A DNA stretch of 45,822 bases from Bifidobacterium simiarum (GTDB lineage: Bacteria; Actinomycetota; Actinomycetes; Actinomycetales; Bifidobacteriaceae): NCBI RefSeq assembly GCF_002802905.1, contig NZ_PEBK01000014.1, positions 1-45,822 on the forward strand. The letters are read 5' to 3'. Shown piece after piece: positions 7,373 to 15,867 of this stretch. The position numbers and the translations under genes are program-made. Each line of letters begins with the position of its first letter. Positions within the stretch are counted from its first letter, which is position 1. The notes under the pieces are model-generated. The model was not told the DNA's origin. It saw only the letters and a program-made list of their open reading frames with translations, and did not search any database.

Positions 7373-9205
7373 TTATCGGCCCAGCCGGTCCAGCACCCGT
7401 TCGCCGATCCGATCGGCAGTCAGACCGTACCGTTCGCGCAGCATGGTCATGGGGACCTTGTCGGTGACCTCCTTGGCCGCCCCGACGTTCAGCACCTGCA
7501 TGGGGGAGCGGCCGGTCGTATGATCCGTATGGTCCGCGGTGTGGTTTGCGTAGAACGCGGTGATCTTCTCGCCCCAGCCGCCGTCAAGCTGACCGTCCTC
7601 GATGGTGACGACCATCCGGTGATCGGCCTGCAATCCGAGCAGCGTCTGCTCGTCCAGCGTGGAATACTGACGGGGGTTGATCACCGTGGCGTCGATGCCG
7701 TGGCCGGCCAGCGTCCGCGCGGTGGATTCGGCCAGCGGATACGCATTGCCCAGTCCGATCAGGGCGACCTCATGCCCGCGGTGGGTGATGCGGTATCGGT
7801 GATAATCGTCAGCCGTCGGAGTGCAGGACGTCGTATCGGATGCCGACGGATATGCCGGATACCCACCCGCCCGTTCCGCGGCGAGCACCGCCTCGCCGGG
7901 TACGCGGATCGCCACCGGATGCTTCGCCGGGCCGGTCGCCCAGGCGAGCATGTCGAGGAATTCGTCTCCCGAGGTCGGTGCCAGACAGGTCAGGCCCGGG
8001 ATGTTGCCGAACATCACCACGTCGGTCGCGCCGGAATGGGTGTTGTCGGTCCCCGAGACCCCGCCGCCGAAGATCAGCAGCGTCCCCGGCACCCGGTTGA
8101 GTGCGAACTCCTGATGGATCTGATCGTAGGCCCGCTGGAAGAACGTGGCCGACGTCGCCAGCACGGGGGTTCCGCCGGCCCTGCCGATGCCCGCCGCCAA
8201 AGCGACCGCATGCTCCTCGGTGATGCCGGTATCGAGGTAATGCCGACCCGCCGCCGCCCGGAATTCGCGGGTGATGCCGTTCGACCCCGGCGTGGCGGGG
8301 GAGATCACGATCAGACCGGGTTCGGCGTCGAAGCGGTCGGCCAGCGCATCCATCGCCCGCATGCCGTAGACCTTGCGCGCGCCGAGCGGCCGGCCGGCGG
8401 CGCTCACGGCATTGTGCCAGTGGTTGCTCTCCACCCGTCCCTCCTCGGACGGGCTCAGGCCCAACCCCTTCGTCGTATGAATATGGACGACCACCGGATG
8501 ATCGAGGTCCTTCACCTCGCGGAACGCTCGGACCAGTTCGGCCACGTCGTTGCCCCGCTCCACATACCGGTAGTCCAATCCGAAATCACGGAACAGATTA
8601 TGTTCCGCGGTGCCGTTGCTGGCCCGCAGCCCGGCCAGATTCGCGTACATGCCACCATGGTTTTCGGCGATCGACATCTCGTTGTCGTTGACCACGATCA
8701 GCAGGCCGCTGCCCAGCTCGCCGGCCTCGTTCAGTCCCTCGAACGCCACCGCGCTGGAGAGCGAGCCGTCGCCGATCACCGCGACCACATGGTTGGTTCC
8801 GCCGAGCAGATCGCGCGTGCGGGCCATGCCGCAGGCCAGTGAGATCGACGTGCCGGTGTGGCCGAGCACGAACGGATCGTCCGCGCTTTCCAGCGGATTC
8901 GTGAAGCCGGTCACCGTGCCATATCGGTCCGGATCGGTGAATGCCCGACGGCGTCCGGTGAGCATCTTGTGCGTATAGCTCTGATGGGAGACATCGAAGA
9001 TGATGTGGTCCTCGGGCGAATCGAAGACGTAGTGCAGGGCGATGGTGGCCTCCACCACGCCGAGATTCGACCCCACATGGCCGCCGCACGCCGCGCAGTA
9101 GTCAAGCAGGGTATGGCGCACCTCGTCGGCGAGATCGGGCAACTGATCGATGCCAAGACGCTTGAGGTCCTCGGTGCCGTCGATGTGTGCCAGATAATCG
9201 CTCAT
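7373..9205 (-). CDS. DXS-like thiamine-diphosphate enzyme (transketolase family)
   Basis: A 610-aa protein close in plan to 1-deoxy-D-xylulose-5-phosphate synthase. Seen in order: GGHVGSNLGVVEATIALHYVFDSPEDH, HQSYTHKMLTGRR (DXS usually reads GHQAYPHK), the ThDP/Mg motif GDGSLSSAV...NDNEMS, then ITEEHAVALAAG with the catalytic Glu, a pyrimidine-binding domain, and a C-terminal transketolase domain. Start at 9205: AAGGAG 8 nt upstream. It converges on the sugar-acid operon. The DVSHQSYTHK variant and its place beside sugar-acid genes suggest a paralog working in carbohydrate catabolism rather than the housekeeping dxs of the MEP pathway, but a true DXS role cannot be excluded. Confidence 0.8.
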   Translation of the reverse strand: MSDYLAHIDGTEDLKRLGIDQLPDLADEVRHTLLDYCAACGGHVGSNLGVVEATIALHYVFDSPEDHIIFDVSHQSYTHKMLTGRRRAFTDPDRYGTVTGFTNPLESADDPFVLGHTGTSISLACGMARTRDLLGGTNHVVAVIGDGSLSSAVAFEGLNEAGELGSGLLIVVNDNEMSIAENHGGMYANLAGLRASNGTAEHNLFRDFGLDYRYVERGNDVAELVRAFREVKDLDHPVVVHIHTTKGLGLSPSEEGRVESNHWHNAVSAAGRPLGARKVYGMRAMDALADRFDAEPGLIVISPATPGSNGITREFRAAAGRHYLDTGITEEHAVALAAGIGRAGGTPVLATSATFFQRAYDQIHQEFALNRVPGTLLIFGGGVSGTDNTHSGATDVVMFGNIPGLTCLAPTSGDEFLDMLAWATGPAKHPVAIRVPGEAVLAAERAGGYPAYPSASDTTSCTPTADDYHRYRITHRGHEVALIGLGNAYPLAESTARTLAGHGIDATVINPRQYSTLDEQTLLGLQADHRMVVTIEDGQLDGGWGEKITAFYANHTADHTDHTTGRSPMQVLNVGAAKEVTDKVPMTMLRERYGLTADRIGERVLDRLGR

Positions 9206-9468
9206 CCAATGCTCTCCTTGGTGTGGCTCTCCCTGTGATGTCCGCCGTGGCGTCCGCGGGCGGACGGCTGCCACCGTGTCCACGCGTTCCGGCAACCGAT
9301 TGTAACCGGGCAGCACGTCATGCGTCCCCCGTTGTCGGAACATTCTCACCATCTACCGATTTCGCGGTAGCGGTTTTCGCGGTGGCGGTGCCGCTTGCGG
9401 TGTGGCGGTGCCGCGAGGGAGCCGCCGGCCAGACGATAATGAAAGCAGACCGGAAGAAAGGAACGCCG

Positions 9469-10458
9469 ATGAAAGCCGTATACGCCGCCGATGTGAACCC
9501 CGAGAACCCGCTCGCCGCGCTGGGCGTGGGCGACCAGTCCGAGCCGCAGCCGCGCGAATACTGGTCCACGATCACGGTGAAGGCCGCGACCGTGAACCAC
9601 CATGATCTATGGAGTCTGCAGGGCGTGGGACTCTCCGCCAAGCAGACCCCGATGATCCTCGGCACCGACGCCGCGGGCATCCTCGACGAGGACGTCCCCG
9701 TGCGCAAGGGGCTCAAGGCCGGCAGCGAAGTGGTGCTGTACACCTTCGTCGGTACCGACGGCAACGGCGTGGCGCCGGGGGAGCGGCGCAGCATCCTGTC
9801 CGAGCGGTATCCCGGCACCTTGGCCGAACGGACGGCCGTGCCGAGTGCCAACGTGTTCGCCAAGCCCGCGAACCTTGACTTCGGCGAGGCCGCGGCGCTG
9901 GGCACCAGCTGGCTGACCGCCTACTCGCTGGTGTTCTCCGCGGCCAACGTGAAGCCGGGCGACACGATCCTGGTGCAGGGCGCCGGCGGCGGCGTGTCTA
10001 CCGCGGCGATCCAGCTGGCCCACGCGGCCGGCCTCGAGGTGTTCGTCACCTCGCGCAGCGAAGCCAAGCGGGCCAAGGCCCTGAAGCTGGGCGCCGACAT
10101 GGCGTTCGAACCGGGCGAGCGGCTGCCGCGCAAGGTGGACGCCGTCATCGAATCGGTGGGCGCGGCGACGTGGAGCCACTCCGTCAAATCCGTGCGCCCC
10201 GGCGGCGTCATCGCCATCTGCGGCGCCACCACCGGCGACCAGCCGGGAGCCGAACTCACCCGCGTGTTCTTCCAGGACATCCGCGTGCAGGGCGTCACCA
10301 TGGGCACCCGGGACGACTTCGGCCGACTGCTGCGATTCGTGGAGCACGCCGATCTGCATCCCGTCATCGACGGCGTCTACGGGATCGATCAGGCTCCCGA
10401 GGCGTTCGCCAAAGTGCAGTCCGGCGACGTGTTCGGCAAGGTCGTGATCACCCTGTGA
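9469..10458 (+). CDS. Zinc-free MDR / quinone-oxidoreductase-like NAD(P)H dehydrogenase
   Basis: A soluble 329-aa medium-chain dehydrogenase/reductase. The N-terminal GroES-like domain has NHHDLWSLQG and LGTDAAGI; the Rossmann domain has ILVQGAGGGVSTAAIQLA near residue 165. The Cys/His zinc ligands of alcohol dehydrogenases are not evident, which fits the quinone oxidoreductase / enoyl reductase branch. The start at 9469 has AAAGGAA 8 nt upstream. It diverges from the DXS-like gene; the 263-bp space between contains tandem GGCGGTGCCGC tracts (9370-9418) and no other gene. Substrate unknown. Confidence 0.85.
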   Translation: MKAVYAADVNPENPLAALGVGDQSEPQPREYWSTITVKAATVNHHDLWSLQGVGLSAKQTPMILGTDAAGILDEDVPVRKGLKAGSEVVLYTFVGTDGNGVAPGERRSILSERYPGTLAERTAVPSANVFAKPANLDFGEAAALGTSWLTAYSLVFSAANVKPGDTILVQGAGGGVSTAAIQLAHAAGLEVFVTSRSEAKRAKALKLGADMAFEPGERLPRKVDAVIESVGAATWSHSVKSVRPGGVIAICGATTGDQPGAELTRVFFQDIRVQGVTMGTRDDFGRLLRFVEHADLHPVIDGVYGIDQAPEAFAKVQSGDVFGKVVITL

Positions 10459-10465
10459 CGACTCT

Positions 10466-10525
10466 GTGATCACCCGGTGGCCGGCCGATCGCCCGGTGAC
10501 TGGACCGTGATCACCCGGTGGCCGG
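10466..10525 (+). repeat. 19-bp direct repeat after the MDR gene
   Basis: GTGATCACCCGGTGGCCGG occurs at 10466-10484 and 10507-10525. It resembles the end of the gene itself (GTGATCACCCTGTGA). TGA triplets recur at 10467, 10497, 10508 and 10530. No other feature was seen between this and the ATPase gene. Confidence 0.75.
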
Positions 10526-10798
10526 GCCGTGACCGCGCGGGCATGGCCCGACCATCGGCGTGCCGGGTGGCGGGTATGACGATTATTTGATACCGGCATA
10601 CAGACGTCGCTTATATCCGACGGTGCCGGACCTGACGAAACCCTTGTCGTTCCAGTGATTTTCCAGCATCGGTCGATCCGACGTCCAGCGTTTTGCCGGC
10701 AACACTCCCTAGCGTGTGGCTGGAAACGATCGACAAACTGCAATACCATCGCAGACAGTGCATAGTGAGCGGAAGTGTGCGATGAAAGGGGGACTGCC

Positions 10799-11875
10799 TT
10801 GGCCGATTCGATAGTGATCCGTGACGTGACGAAGACGGTACTCACCCCGGACGGACCGAAATCCCTGCTGAAGGGCGTGGACCTGCATCTGGAACAGGGT
10901 CGCATCTACGGGGTGATCGGTCTTGGCGGTGCGGGCAAGAGCACGCTGCTCAAGCTCATCGCCGGGGAGATCCGGCCCACCTCCGGCACCGTGGAACTGT
11001 TCGGACGTTCGATCCGGGAGCTCGACGACGCCGATCGCACCGAACTGCTCGCCAACGTGGCGAAGGTCGGCGTGACCCCGGATCTGGCGCCGGACCAGAC
11101 CATCATCGAATCCGTCGCCGAGGTCGCCCAGCATGCGCAGGAGAGGCGGGACCGTCTCGGCGAAGACAAGGACAAGCCGCGGCTGGAACCCTCCGAGATC
11201 GCACTGCACCTGCTGCGCGCCCTCGGACTGCGTGCCCTGCGGAACCTGTATCCCGCACAGCTGTCCGGCGGCGAACTGCAGCGGGCCTCCGTGGCCCGGG
11301 CGCTCGCGGACGAACCGCGGATCCTTCTGCTCGACGAGGTCACCGGCGCGCTCGACCATCTTGAAAGCCGGGAGATCCTGCGGCTGATCCGCCAGCTGGT
11401 GAAGGAACGCAACATCACCGTCGTGCTCGCCACCCACGAGATCTCCGCGATCAAGGAGATCTGCGACAACGTGATCGTGCTCGACCGGGGACTGGTCGTG
11501 GAGGAGGGGCCGGCCCACGCGGTGATCGCCGATCCGCAGGCCGACCGGACCCGCGCGTTCGTGCAGTCCGCGTCGAGTCTCGGCAAGGTCTCCGATCTGC
11601 TCGCCGGACCGGATCCGGTGGTGGATCTGCGCCCCGGGCAGAAGCTGATCTCCCTGCGGTACGTGAGCGAGGACGTCTCCGAACCGCTGGTTTCGCTGGT
11701 CACCCGCAAGTTCGGCATCGACGTGAACATCATGCTCGCCGACATCCAGATCGTCGGCAAGTATCCGATCGGCGGGATCGTCGGCATCTTCGAGGGGCCG
11801 GAGCGCAACATCCGCGACGCGATCATCTTCCTGCGCGGCAAGAAGGTGCGCGTGGAGGTCATCGCCGAAAACTGA
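10799..11875 (+). CDS. ABC transporter ATPase, MetN-like with NIL domain
   Basis: A 358-aa cytoplasmic ATPase. Walker A is GLGGAGKST, the signature is LSGGELQRASVARAL, Walker B is ILLLDEVTGALD and the switch His is in ATHE. After about residue 270 comes a C-terminal domain with FGIDVNIMLADIQ and GGIVGIF, the pattern of the NIL domain that senses methionine in MetN. A TTG start at 10799 is preferred: GGGGG lies 6-7 nt upstream; a GTG at 10775 in the same frame has none. No MetI-like permease or MetQ-like lipoprotein lies beside it, so it is an orphan subunit here. Function in methionine uptake is an inference from the family. Confidence 0.82.
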   Translation: MADSIVIRDVTKTVLTPDGPKSLLKGVDLHLEQGRIYGVIGLGGAGKSTLLKLIAGEIRPTSGTVELFGRSIRELDDADRTELLANVAKVGVTPDLAPDQTIIESVAEVAQHAQERRDRLGEDKDKPRLEPSEIALHLLRALGLRALRNLYPAQLSGGELQRASVARALADEPRILLLDEVTGALDHLESREILRLIRQLVKERNITVVLATHEISAIKEICDNVIVLDRGLVVEEGPAHAVIADPQADRTRAFVQSASSLGKVSDLLAGPDPVVDLRPGQKLISLRYVSEDVSEPLVSLVTRKFGIDVNIMLADIQIVGKYPIGGIVGIFEGPERNIRDAIIFLRGKKVRVEVIAEN

Positions 11876-11981
11876 TCTTCGGAACATGGCTGCCCGGTGC
11901 GGGTCGAGGGGATTCGGTTGCCGGGCCCGGCCGATGTCTTATGGCCTTCCGGATTTGCCGGCGGTTGTTGGACGTCGGTTG

Positions 11982-12010
11982 TTGGATTTGTGCCGAGCAG
12001 TGCGTACAGT
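11982..12010 (+). promoter_or_regulatory. Probable promoter of purEK
   Basis: TTGGAT and TACAGT with a 17-bp spacer, ending 30 nt before the purE start codon. The region upstream has a short direct repeat, CGGTTGTTGGA. Confidence 0.5.
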
Positions 12011-12040
12011 GGTGCGTGTTCCACGAACGGAGGTTGAGTC

Positions 12041-12538
12041 ATGGCCGAAAACACGCCACTTGTCGCTGTCGTAATGGGGTCTGCCAGTGATTGGGAGACG
12101 ATGAAGCATGCCTGCGAGATGCTCGATCAATTCGAGGTCCCGTATTCCAAGCAGGTGGTGTCCGCGCACCGCACGCCCGAACTGATGGCCGATTTCGCGC
12201 ATTCCGCCCGTGAAAAGGGCATTCATGTGATCATCGCGGGCGCCGGCGGTGCCGCACACCTGCCCGGCATGGTGGCCGCCCAGACCACGCTGCCGGTGAT
12301 CGGCGTGCCGGTGCGCTCGCATGCGCTGTCCGGCTGGGATTCGCTGCTGTCGATCGTGCAGATGCCCGGCGGCATCCCCGTGGCCACCACGGCCGTGGGC
12401 AACTCCGGCGCCACGAACGCCGGTCTGCTGGCCGTGAGCATCCTCTCCACCACGGACGAGCGTCTCGCCAAGGCCCTGCAGGAGTACCGCGAAGGTCTGA
12501 AGAAGAAGGTGGAGGAATCCAATGCCCAGCTTGTCTGA
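12041..12538 (+). CDS. purE: N5-carboxyaminoimidazole ribonucleotide mutase
   Basis: A cytoplasmic enzyme of 165 aa that moves the carboxylate of N5-CAIR to form CAIR in purine synthesis. The class I PurE signature is clear: MGSASDW near residue 12, VSAHRTPE near residue 41, and [12 protein letters not shown] and GVPVRS further on. ACGGAGG lies 7 nt before the ATG. It overlaps purK by 17 bp, so the two are co-transcribed and probably translationally coupled. Length is normal for the family. Confidence 0.96.
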   Translation: MAENTPLVAVVMGSASDWETMKHACEMLDQFEVPYSKQVVSAHRTPELMADFAHSAREKGIHVIIAGAGGAAHLPGMVAAQTTLPVIGVPVRSHALSGWDSLLSIVQMPGGIPVATTAVGNSGATNAGLLAVSILSTTDERLAKALQEYREGLKKKVEESNAQLV

Positions 12539-13679
12539 GGAGACGAACGGCAAGGTGACGATGCTTGAGCCCGGTGCCACGATCGGCATCGTCGGCGGCG
12601 GTCAACTCGGCCGCATGATGGCGCTGTCCGCCAAATACATGGGCTTCCGCATCGGCGTGCTCGACCCGACCCCGGACTGCCCGGTGGCCCAGGTGGGCGA
12701 CTTCCAGGTGGTGGCCGACTATGACGACAAGCAGGCCATCCGCGAGCTCGCCGAGAAAAGTGATGTGCTCACCTACGAATTCGAGAACGTGGACGCCGAC
12801 GCGCTGGACGAGGTGCGTGGGCAGGTGGCCGTGCCGCAGGGCACCGACCTGCTGCGCGTGACGCAGAACCGCATCGCCGAGAAGAGCTTCATCAACAGGC
12901 ACGGCATCGAGACCGCGCCGTGGCGTGCGGTGAACAACCGCGCCGATCTGGACGCCGCGCTGGCCGAACTCGGCTACCCGGCCGTGCTCAAGACCTGCGA
13001 GGGCGGCTACGACGGCCACGGACAGATCGTGCTGCACGACGCCTCCGATCTGGAGCGGGTGTGGCCCGACGACGACTTCCCGCCGGCGATCCTCGAAGGC
13101 TTCGTGGACTTCGACTTCGAGGCGTCGATCATGGTGTCGGGCGACGGCGAGCATTACGTGACGTTCCCGATCGTGCGCAACATCCACAAGAACAACATCC
13201 TGCATGTGACGCTGGCCCCCGCTTCGGTGGCGCCGGCGGTGGAGGCCCGCGCCCACGAGCTGGCCAAGACCCTGGCAGGCGGCTTCAAGCTGGCCGGTAC
13301 GCTCGGCATCGAACTGTTCGTCACCAAGGACGGTCGCGTGCTGGTGAACGAGCTGGCGCCGCGTCCGCACAACTCCGCGCACTACACCATCGAGGCGTGC
13401 TCGATCGACCAGTTCGACGCGCACATCCGCGGCATCGCCGGATGGCCGATCCCTCAGCCGAAGCTGCTCAGCCCGGCGGTGATGTTCAACCTGCTCGGCC
13501 AGCATCTCGGACCGGCCCGCGCGCAGATTCCGACGCATCCCGAATGGAACGTGCATGACTACGGCAAGGCCGTGGCCAAGCACAACCGCAAGATGGGTCA
13601 TGTGACGGTGCTCACCGACGATCCCGAACGCACGATGGCCGAGATGGAGGCCACCGGGGTGTGGGACGATCTGAAGTGA
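12522..13679 (+). CDS. purK: N5-carboxyaminoimidazole ribonucleotide synthase
   Basis: A 385-aa ATP-grasp enzyme that converts AIR, bicarbonate and ATP into N5-CAIR, the substrate of PurE. Seen: the N-terminal [13 protein letters not shown] fold, ENVDADAL, the ATP-grasp core [12 protein letters not shown], and the metal-binding segment [22 protein letters not shown]. The start inside purE has GGAGG 6 nt upstream. TGA triplets recur downstream of its stop. Confidence 0.96.
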   Translation: MPSLSEETNGKVTMLEPGATIGIVGGGQLGRMMALSAKYMGFRIGVLDPTPDCPVAQVGDFQVVADYDDKQAIRELAEKSDVLTYEFENVDADALDEVRGQVAVPQGTDLLRVTQNRIAEKSFINRHGIETAPWRAVNNRADLDAALAELGYPAVLKTCEGGYDGHGQIVLHDASDLERVWPDDDFPPAILEGFVDFDFEASIMVSGDGEHYVTFPIVRNIHKNNILHVTLAPASVAPAVEARAHELAKTLAGGFKLAGTLGIELFVTKDGRVLVNELAPRPHNSAHYTIEACSIDQFDAHIRGIAGWPIPQPKLLSPAVMFNLLGQHLGPARAQIPTHPEWNVHDYGKAVAKHNRKMGHVTVLTDDPERTMAEMEATGVWDDLK

Positions 13680-13749
13680 TTGGATGATCTGCCGGTCGGT
13701 GATATGTCAATCGATGATATCTTGACCGGTGGGTGATGCGATCAGTGTC

Positions 13750-13804
13750 AAGCCGTTTCGATTACGGAACCGAATCCGGTGCCTGTGATCGGGACGGCTT
13801 TTCT
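13750..13804 (+). terminator. Terminator of purEK
   Basis: AAGCCGTTTCGAT (13750-13762) pairs with ATCGGGACGGCTT (13788-13800) over 13 bp with two G-T pairs, and is followed by TTCT. Confidence 0.75.
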
Positions 13805-13813
13805 GTACATATG

Positions 13814-13834
13814 AAAAAGGCGGCCCTTGGCCGC
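13814..13834 (-). terminator. Minus-strand terminator of the microprotein operon
   Basis: Read on the minus strand, GCGGCC (13834-13829) and GGCCGC (13825-13820) form a stem that is followed by CTTTTT. It lies 144 nt past the second microprotein stop. Between them (13835-13977) is only simple sequence such as GTTGTTGCAGTTGTTGCAG. Confidence 0.8.
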
Positions 13835-13977
13835 ATCGTTATGCAGATCTGATGATTATGAAGATCTGATGGTTCCGCAAACTTGGTATGCGGACGCCGT
13901 TGTCCGTACGCCTTGTCTGTGTATTTTGTCTGTGTGTTGCAGTTGTTGCAGTTGCTGCGCTGTCGCTATCGCCGCGT

Positions 13978-14094
13978 TCAGCGGGCGATGCCGCGACGCT
14001 GGGCCTCGGCCATCTTCTCCTGAGCGATGGCTGCGGGCATCAGGTTCTCGGCGCAGTAGTTGATGAAGCTGCCGAAAATGCTCTTGTTGGCCAT
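13978..14094 (-). CDS. Microprotein B, 38 aa, paralog of microprotein A
   Basis: A short ORF reading MANKSIFGSFINYCAENL, then MPAAIAQEKMAEAQRRGIAR. TAAGGATC lies just before the ATG at 14094. It shares the pattern K-S-I-x3-F-x2-Y-x-A with the 39-aa product encoded 81 nt upstream, so the two are probably paralogs. The N-terminal half is hydrophobic with one Cys; the C-terminal half is charged and could form an amphipathic helix. No signal peptide or double-glycine leader is seen. The family is not one I recognise. A secreted or membrane-active peptide, a signalling peptide, or a small stress protein are all possible. Confidence 0.75.
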   Translation of the reverse strand: MANKSIFGSFINYCAENLMPAAIAQEKMAEAQRRGIAR

Positions 14095-14175
14095 GATCCT
14101 TACCTTACCTTTCGTATGGTGTTGTTCTTGGCTGATATTGTCGGTCGCTTGCTATCGGCGGTATGCCGAACGGGT

Positions 14176-14295
14176 TCAGCGCTCGTTGGCGATGTCGAGG
14201 ATGGTCTCGGCAACCTGCTTGTTGGAGGCAACGCCGGTCATGGTGGAGGCGCCGTACATAGCGAAACCGTGGAGGATGCTCTTCTTGAAGTCCAT
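14176..14295 (-). CDS. Microprotein A, 39 aa
   Basis: A short ORF reading MDFKKSILHGFAMYGASTMT, then GVASNKQVAETILDIANER. A strong site, AAGGAG, lies 6 nt before the ATG at 14295; the longer frame from 14385 has no such support. It has a basic start, a hydrophobic small-residue middle and a charged amphipathic end, matching microprotein B in layout. It is first in a short minus-strand operon with its own promoter (14375-14402) and terminator (13814-13834). A GATCCG-TTTT-CGGATC hairpin sits in the leader at 14314-14329. Function unknown. Confidence 0.78.
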   Translation of the reverse strand: MDFKKSILHGFAMYGASTMTGVASNKQVAETILDIANER

Positions 14296-14374
14296 GATGG
14301 TCTCCTTCTTGTCGATCCGTTTTCGGATCATCGGATGTCTGTTTGATCGTCGGCCTGTTTGGCTGACATGACTT

Positions 14375-14434
14375 ACGATAGTCACCTTGCCTCGTTGTGC
14401 AAGCGCTGGCGCAAAATGCCTACCGGTTGGTAGG
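14375..14434 (-). promoter_or_regulatory. Promoter and candidate operator of the microprotein operon
   Basis: On the minus strand, TTGCAC (14402-14397) and TATCGT (14380-14375) are 16 bp apart. Upstream of the -35 box is a palindrome with arms CCTACC (14419-14424) and GGTAGG (14429-14434) and a 4-bp centre, suited to an activator or a TetR/MarR-type dimer. The remaining 430 bp up to the Fur-family gene are G-rich and contain no gene that I can support. Confidence 0.6.
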
Positions 14435-14861
14435 TTTTAAGCCGTTCTCTCGGCGTGTCGAATATGGGGTGAGATGACGTAAGGTCTTCTCTTTATTGGG
14501 AAATGTTATGGTTTGGTTATCTATGAATAGGTGAAATGAACATGCGTAATGTGCGGTTGCGCTTGTGGTAACGTGGGGGGGTGGGGATGGTGGCATGTGA
14601 GGGATGGGTTGGCGGCGTGCCGGTGATATGAGGTGGCGGCAGGCTGAGGTGCGTCGGCGGTGCGTTGATGGCGACGCTACGATGGGCGTGCGGCGGGGAT
14701 GAGGTCCGTGGATCCTGCCGTGTGCCTCCGGAGGCGATGACCGTAGAATGGGAGACGATGATGACCGATAACGGTTTGCGATATCGGTGACAGTGCCGCC
14801 GCTGATACGGAATCGGCGGCGATGATGACGTCGGCGGCTATGCCGGCGGGGGAGTGATGTC

Positions 14862-15314
14862 ATGGCCGAGCATGTGACGAGACGGACCGCGCAGAAGGAA
14901 GCGGTGCGTGAGGCGTTGCGGGAAACCCGGAACTTCGTGTCCGCGCAGGGTCTGCACCGGCGATTGGTCGACGCGGGTTCCAGGATCGGTCTGGCTACGG
15001 TGTACCGTCAGCTGAACAATCTGGCCGCCGAAGGCGAGGCCGACACGATCCGTATGGGCGGCGAGCAGCTGTTCCGCGACTGCGGGGAGGACTCCTCGCA
15101 TCACCATCATCATCTGGTATGCGAGCGGTGCGGCAAGACCGTGGACATCGAGCCGCCGAGCGAAACCTGGTTCCGCCGCGTGGCGCAGGAGAACGGCTTC
15201 ACCGTCAACAGCCACATCCTCGAGGTCTTCGGCACCTGCGCCGACTGCCGCGACCGCGACGAACGCGAGGATGCGGCGCCTCCCCGCACGGAGGGGCAGG
15301 GCTGGGCGGAGTGA
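14862..15314 (+). CDS. Fur-family metal-dependent regulator
   Basis: A 150-aa repressor of the Fur/Zur/PerR family. The winged helix covers roughly residues 1-75 (AQKEAVREAL, then GLATVYRQLNNLAAEGEAD as recognition helix). The dimerisation/metal part has the His-rich HHHHHLVCERCGKTVDIEPP and a second Cys pair in GTCADC, giving the structural zinc site. Length is normal. Start: ATG at 14862 after GGGGGAG. The missing 'H-rich' iron sensor details do not allow Fur, Zur or PerR to be told apart; Zur is slightly favoured by the compact form. No partner gene lies next to it. Confidence 0.88.
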   Translation: MAEHVTRRTAQKEAVREALRETRNFVSAQGLHRRLVDAGSRIGLATVYRQLNNLAAEGEADTIRMGGEQLFRDCGEDSSHHHHHLVCERCGKTVDIEPPSETWFRRVAQENGFTVNSHILEVFGTCADCRDRDEREDAAPPRTEGQGWAE

Positions 15315-15353
15315 TCCCGGGCGTTCCGCGCTGATCCCTCCCTGTTCCCATCC

Positions 15354-15399
15354 CCTCATCAGACGGCTTCGCCGCCAGCTTCCCCAGAGCGGGAAGCCT
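15354..15399. repeat. GGGGAAG-type palindromic repeat (partial copy)
   Basis: CCTCATCAGACGGC, CGCCGCCAGCTTCCCC and then GCGGGAAGCC match the dispersed element seen at 1997, 26150 and 36460. It lies just after the Fur-family gene. The following 98 bp hold a possible promoter (TTGATG at 15424, TATTTA at 15449, spacing 19) for the next operon. Confidence 0.7.
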
Positions 15400-15497
15400 G
15401 AAATCGTACGTTGGTTTTCCTTTTTGATGACGGGGGCGAACGATACGGTATTTATACATACGTTCATACATGTTGCGGCGTATTCAGGAGGGCAATC

Positions 15498-15653
15498 ATG
15501 AACAGATTACAAGGATTGGGTGGCCTGAGTTTCGCGCTGTTGGCCGCCGCGTGCGCGATGAATGGCGTGGCGGGGTGGATTACGGCGCTGTTTGCCATCG
15601 CGGCCGGAATCAACTGTCTCACTCTCGGACTGTTTGGAGGTCGCAATGACTGA
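15498..15653 (+). CDS. Small membrane protein, 51 aa
   Basis: AGGAGG lies 6 nt before the ATG at 15498. The product is almost entirely hydrophobic, with two segments (GGLSFALLAAACAMNGVAG and WITALFAIAAGINCLTLG) that can form a transmembrane hairpin, ending in GGRND. It is the first gene of a tight five-gene run; its stop overlaps the start of the HTH gene by 8 nt. Not a family I can name. Confidence 0.72.
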   Translation: MNRLQGLGGLSFALLAAACAMNGVAGWITALFAIAAGINCLTLGLFGGRND

Positions 15654-15867
15654 GCATTACCTTGGCGTCAAGCAGGTCGCCGAACGTCTCGGCATCACGC
15701 AGGGGGCATTGCTCAGTCTCAAGCTGCCCGAACCGGACGCGATGATCGGCCGTACACGAGGCTGGTCGGCCGAGACGATCGATGAATGGAACCGCAATAG
15801 GCCCGGCCGCGGCGTGGGAGGTGGACGACCGCGCAAGCATCCCAAGGATGAAGAGCAGGCGACATGA
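15646..15867 (+). CDS. Small helix-turn-helix DNA-binding protein, 73 aa
   Basis: The N-terminal half (YLGVKQVAERLGITQGALLSLKL, then GWSAETIDEWNR) follows the AlpA/MerR-like or Cro-like helix-turn-helix plan seen in small regulators of mobile DNA. The tail contains GGGRPRKHPK, an AT-hook-like basic motif. GGAGG lies 5 nt before the ATG, inside the end of the preceding gene, and its own stop overlaps the next start by 4 nt, which implies coupled translation. It may autoregulate this operon. Confidence 0.75.
   Translation: MTEHYLGVKQVAERLGITQGALLSLKLPEPDAMIGRTRGWSAETIDEWNRNRPGRGVGGGRPRKHPKDEEQAT

Noticed and set aside
14420-14863. A 147-aa minus-strand gene upstream of the Fur-family gene
   Set aside because: Pro/Arg/His/Ser-rich without ribosome site, antisense to G-rich intergenic DNA and overlapping the microprotein promoter.
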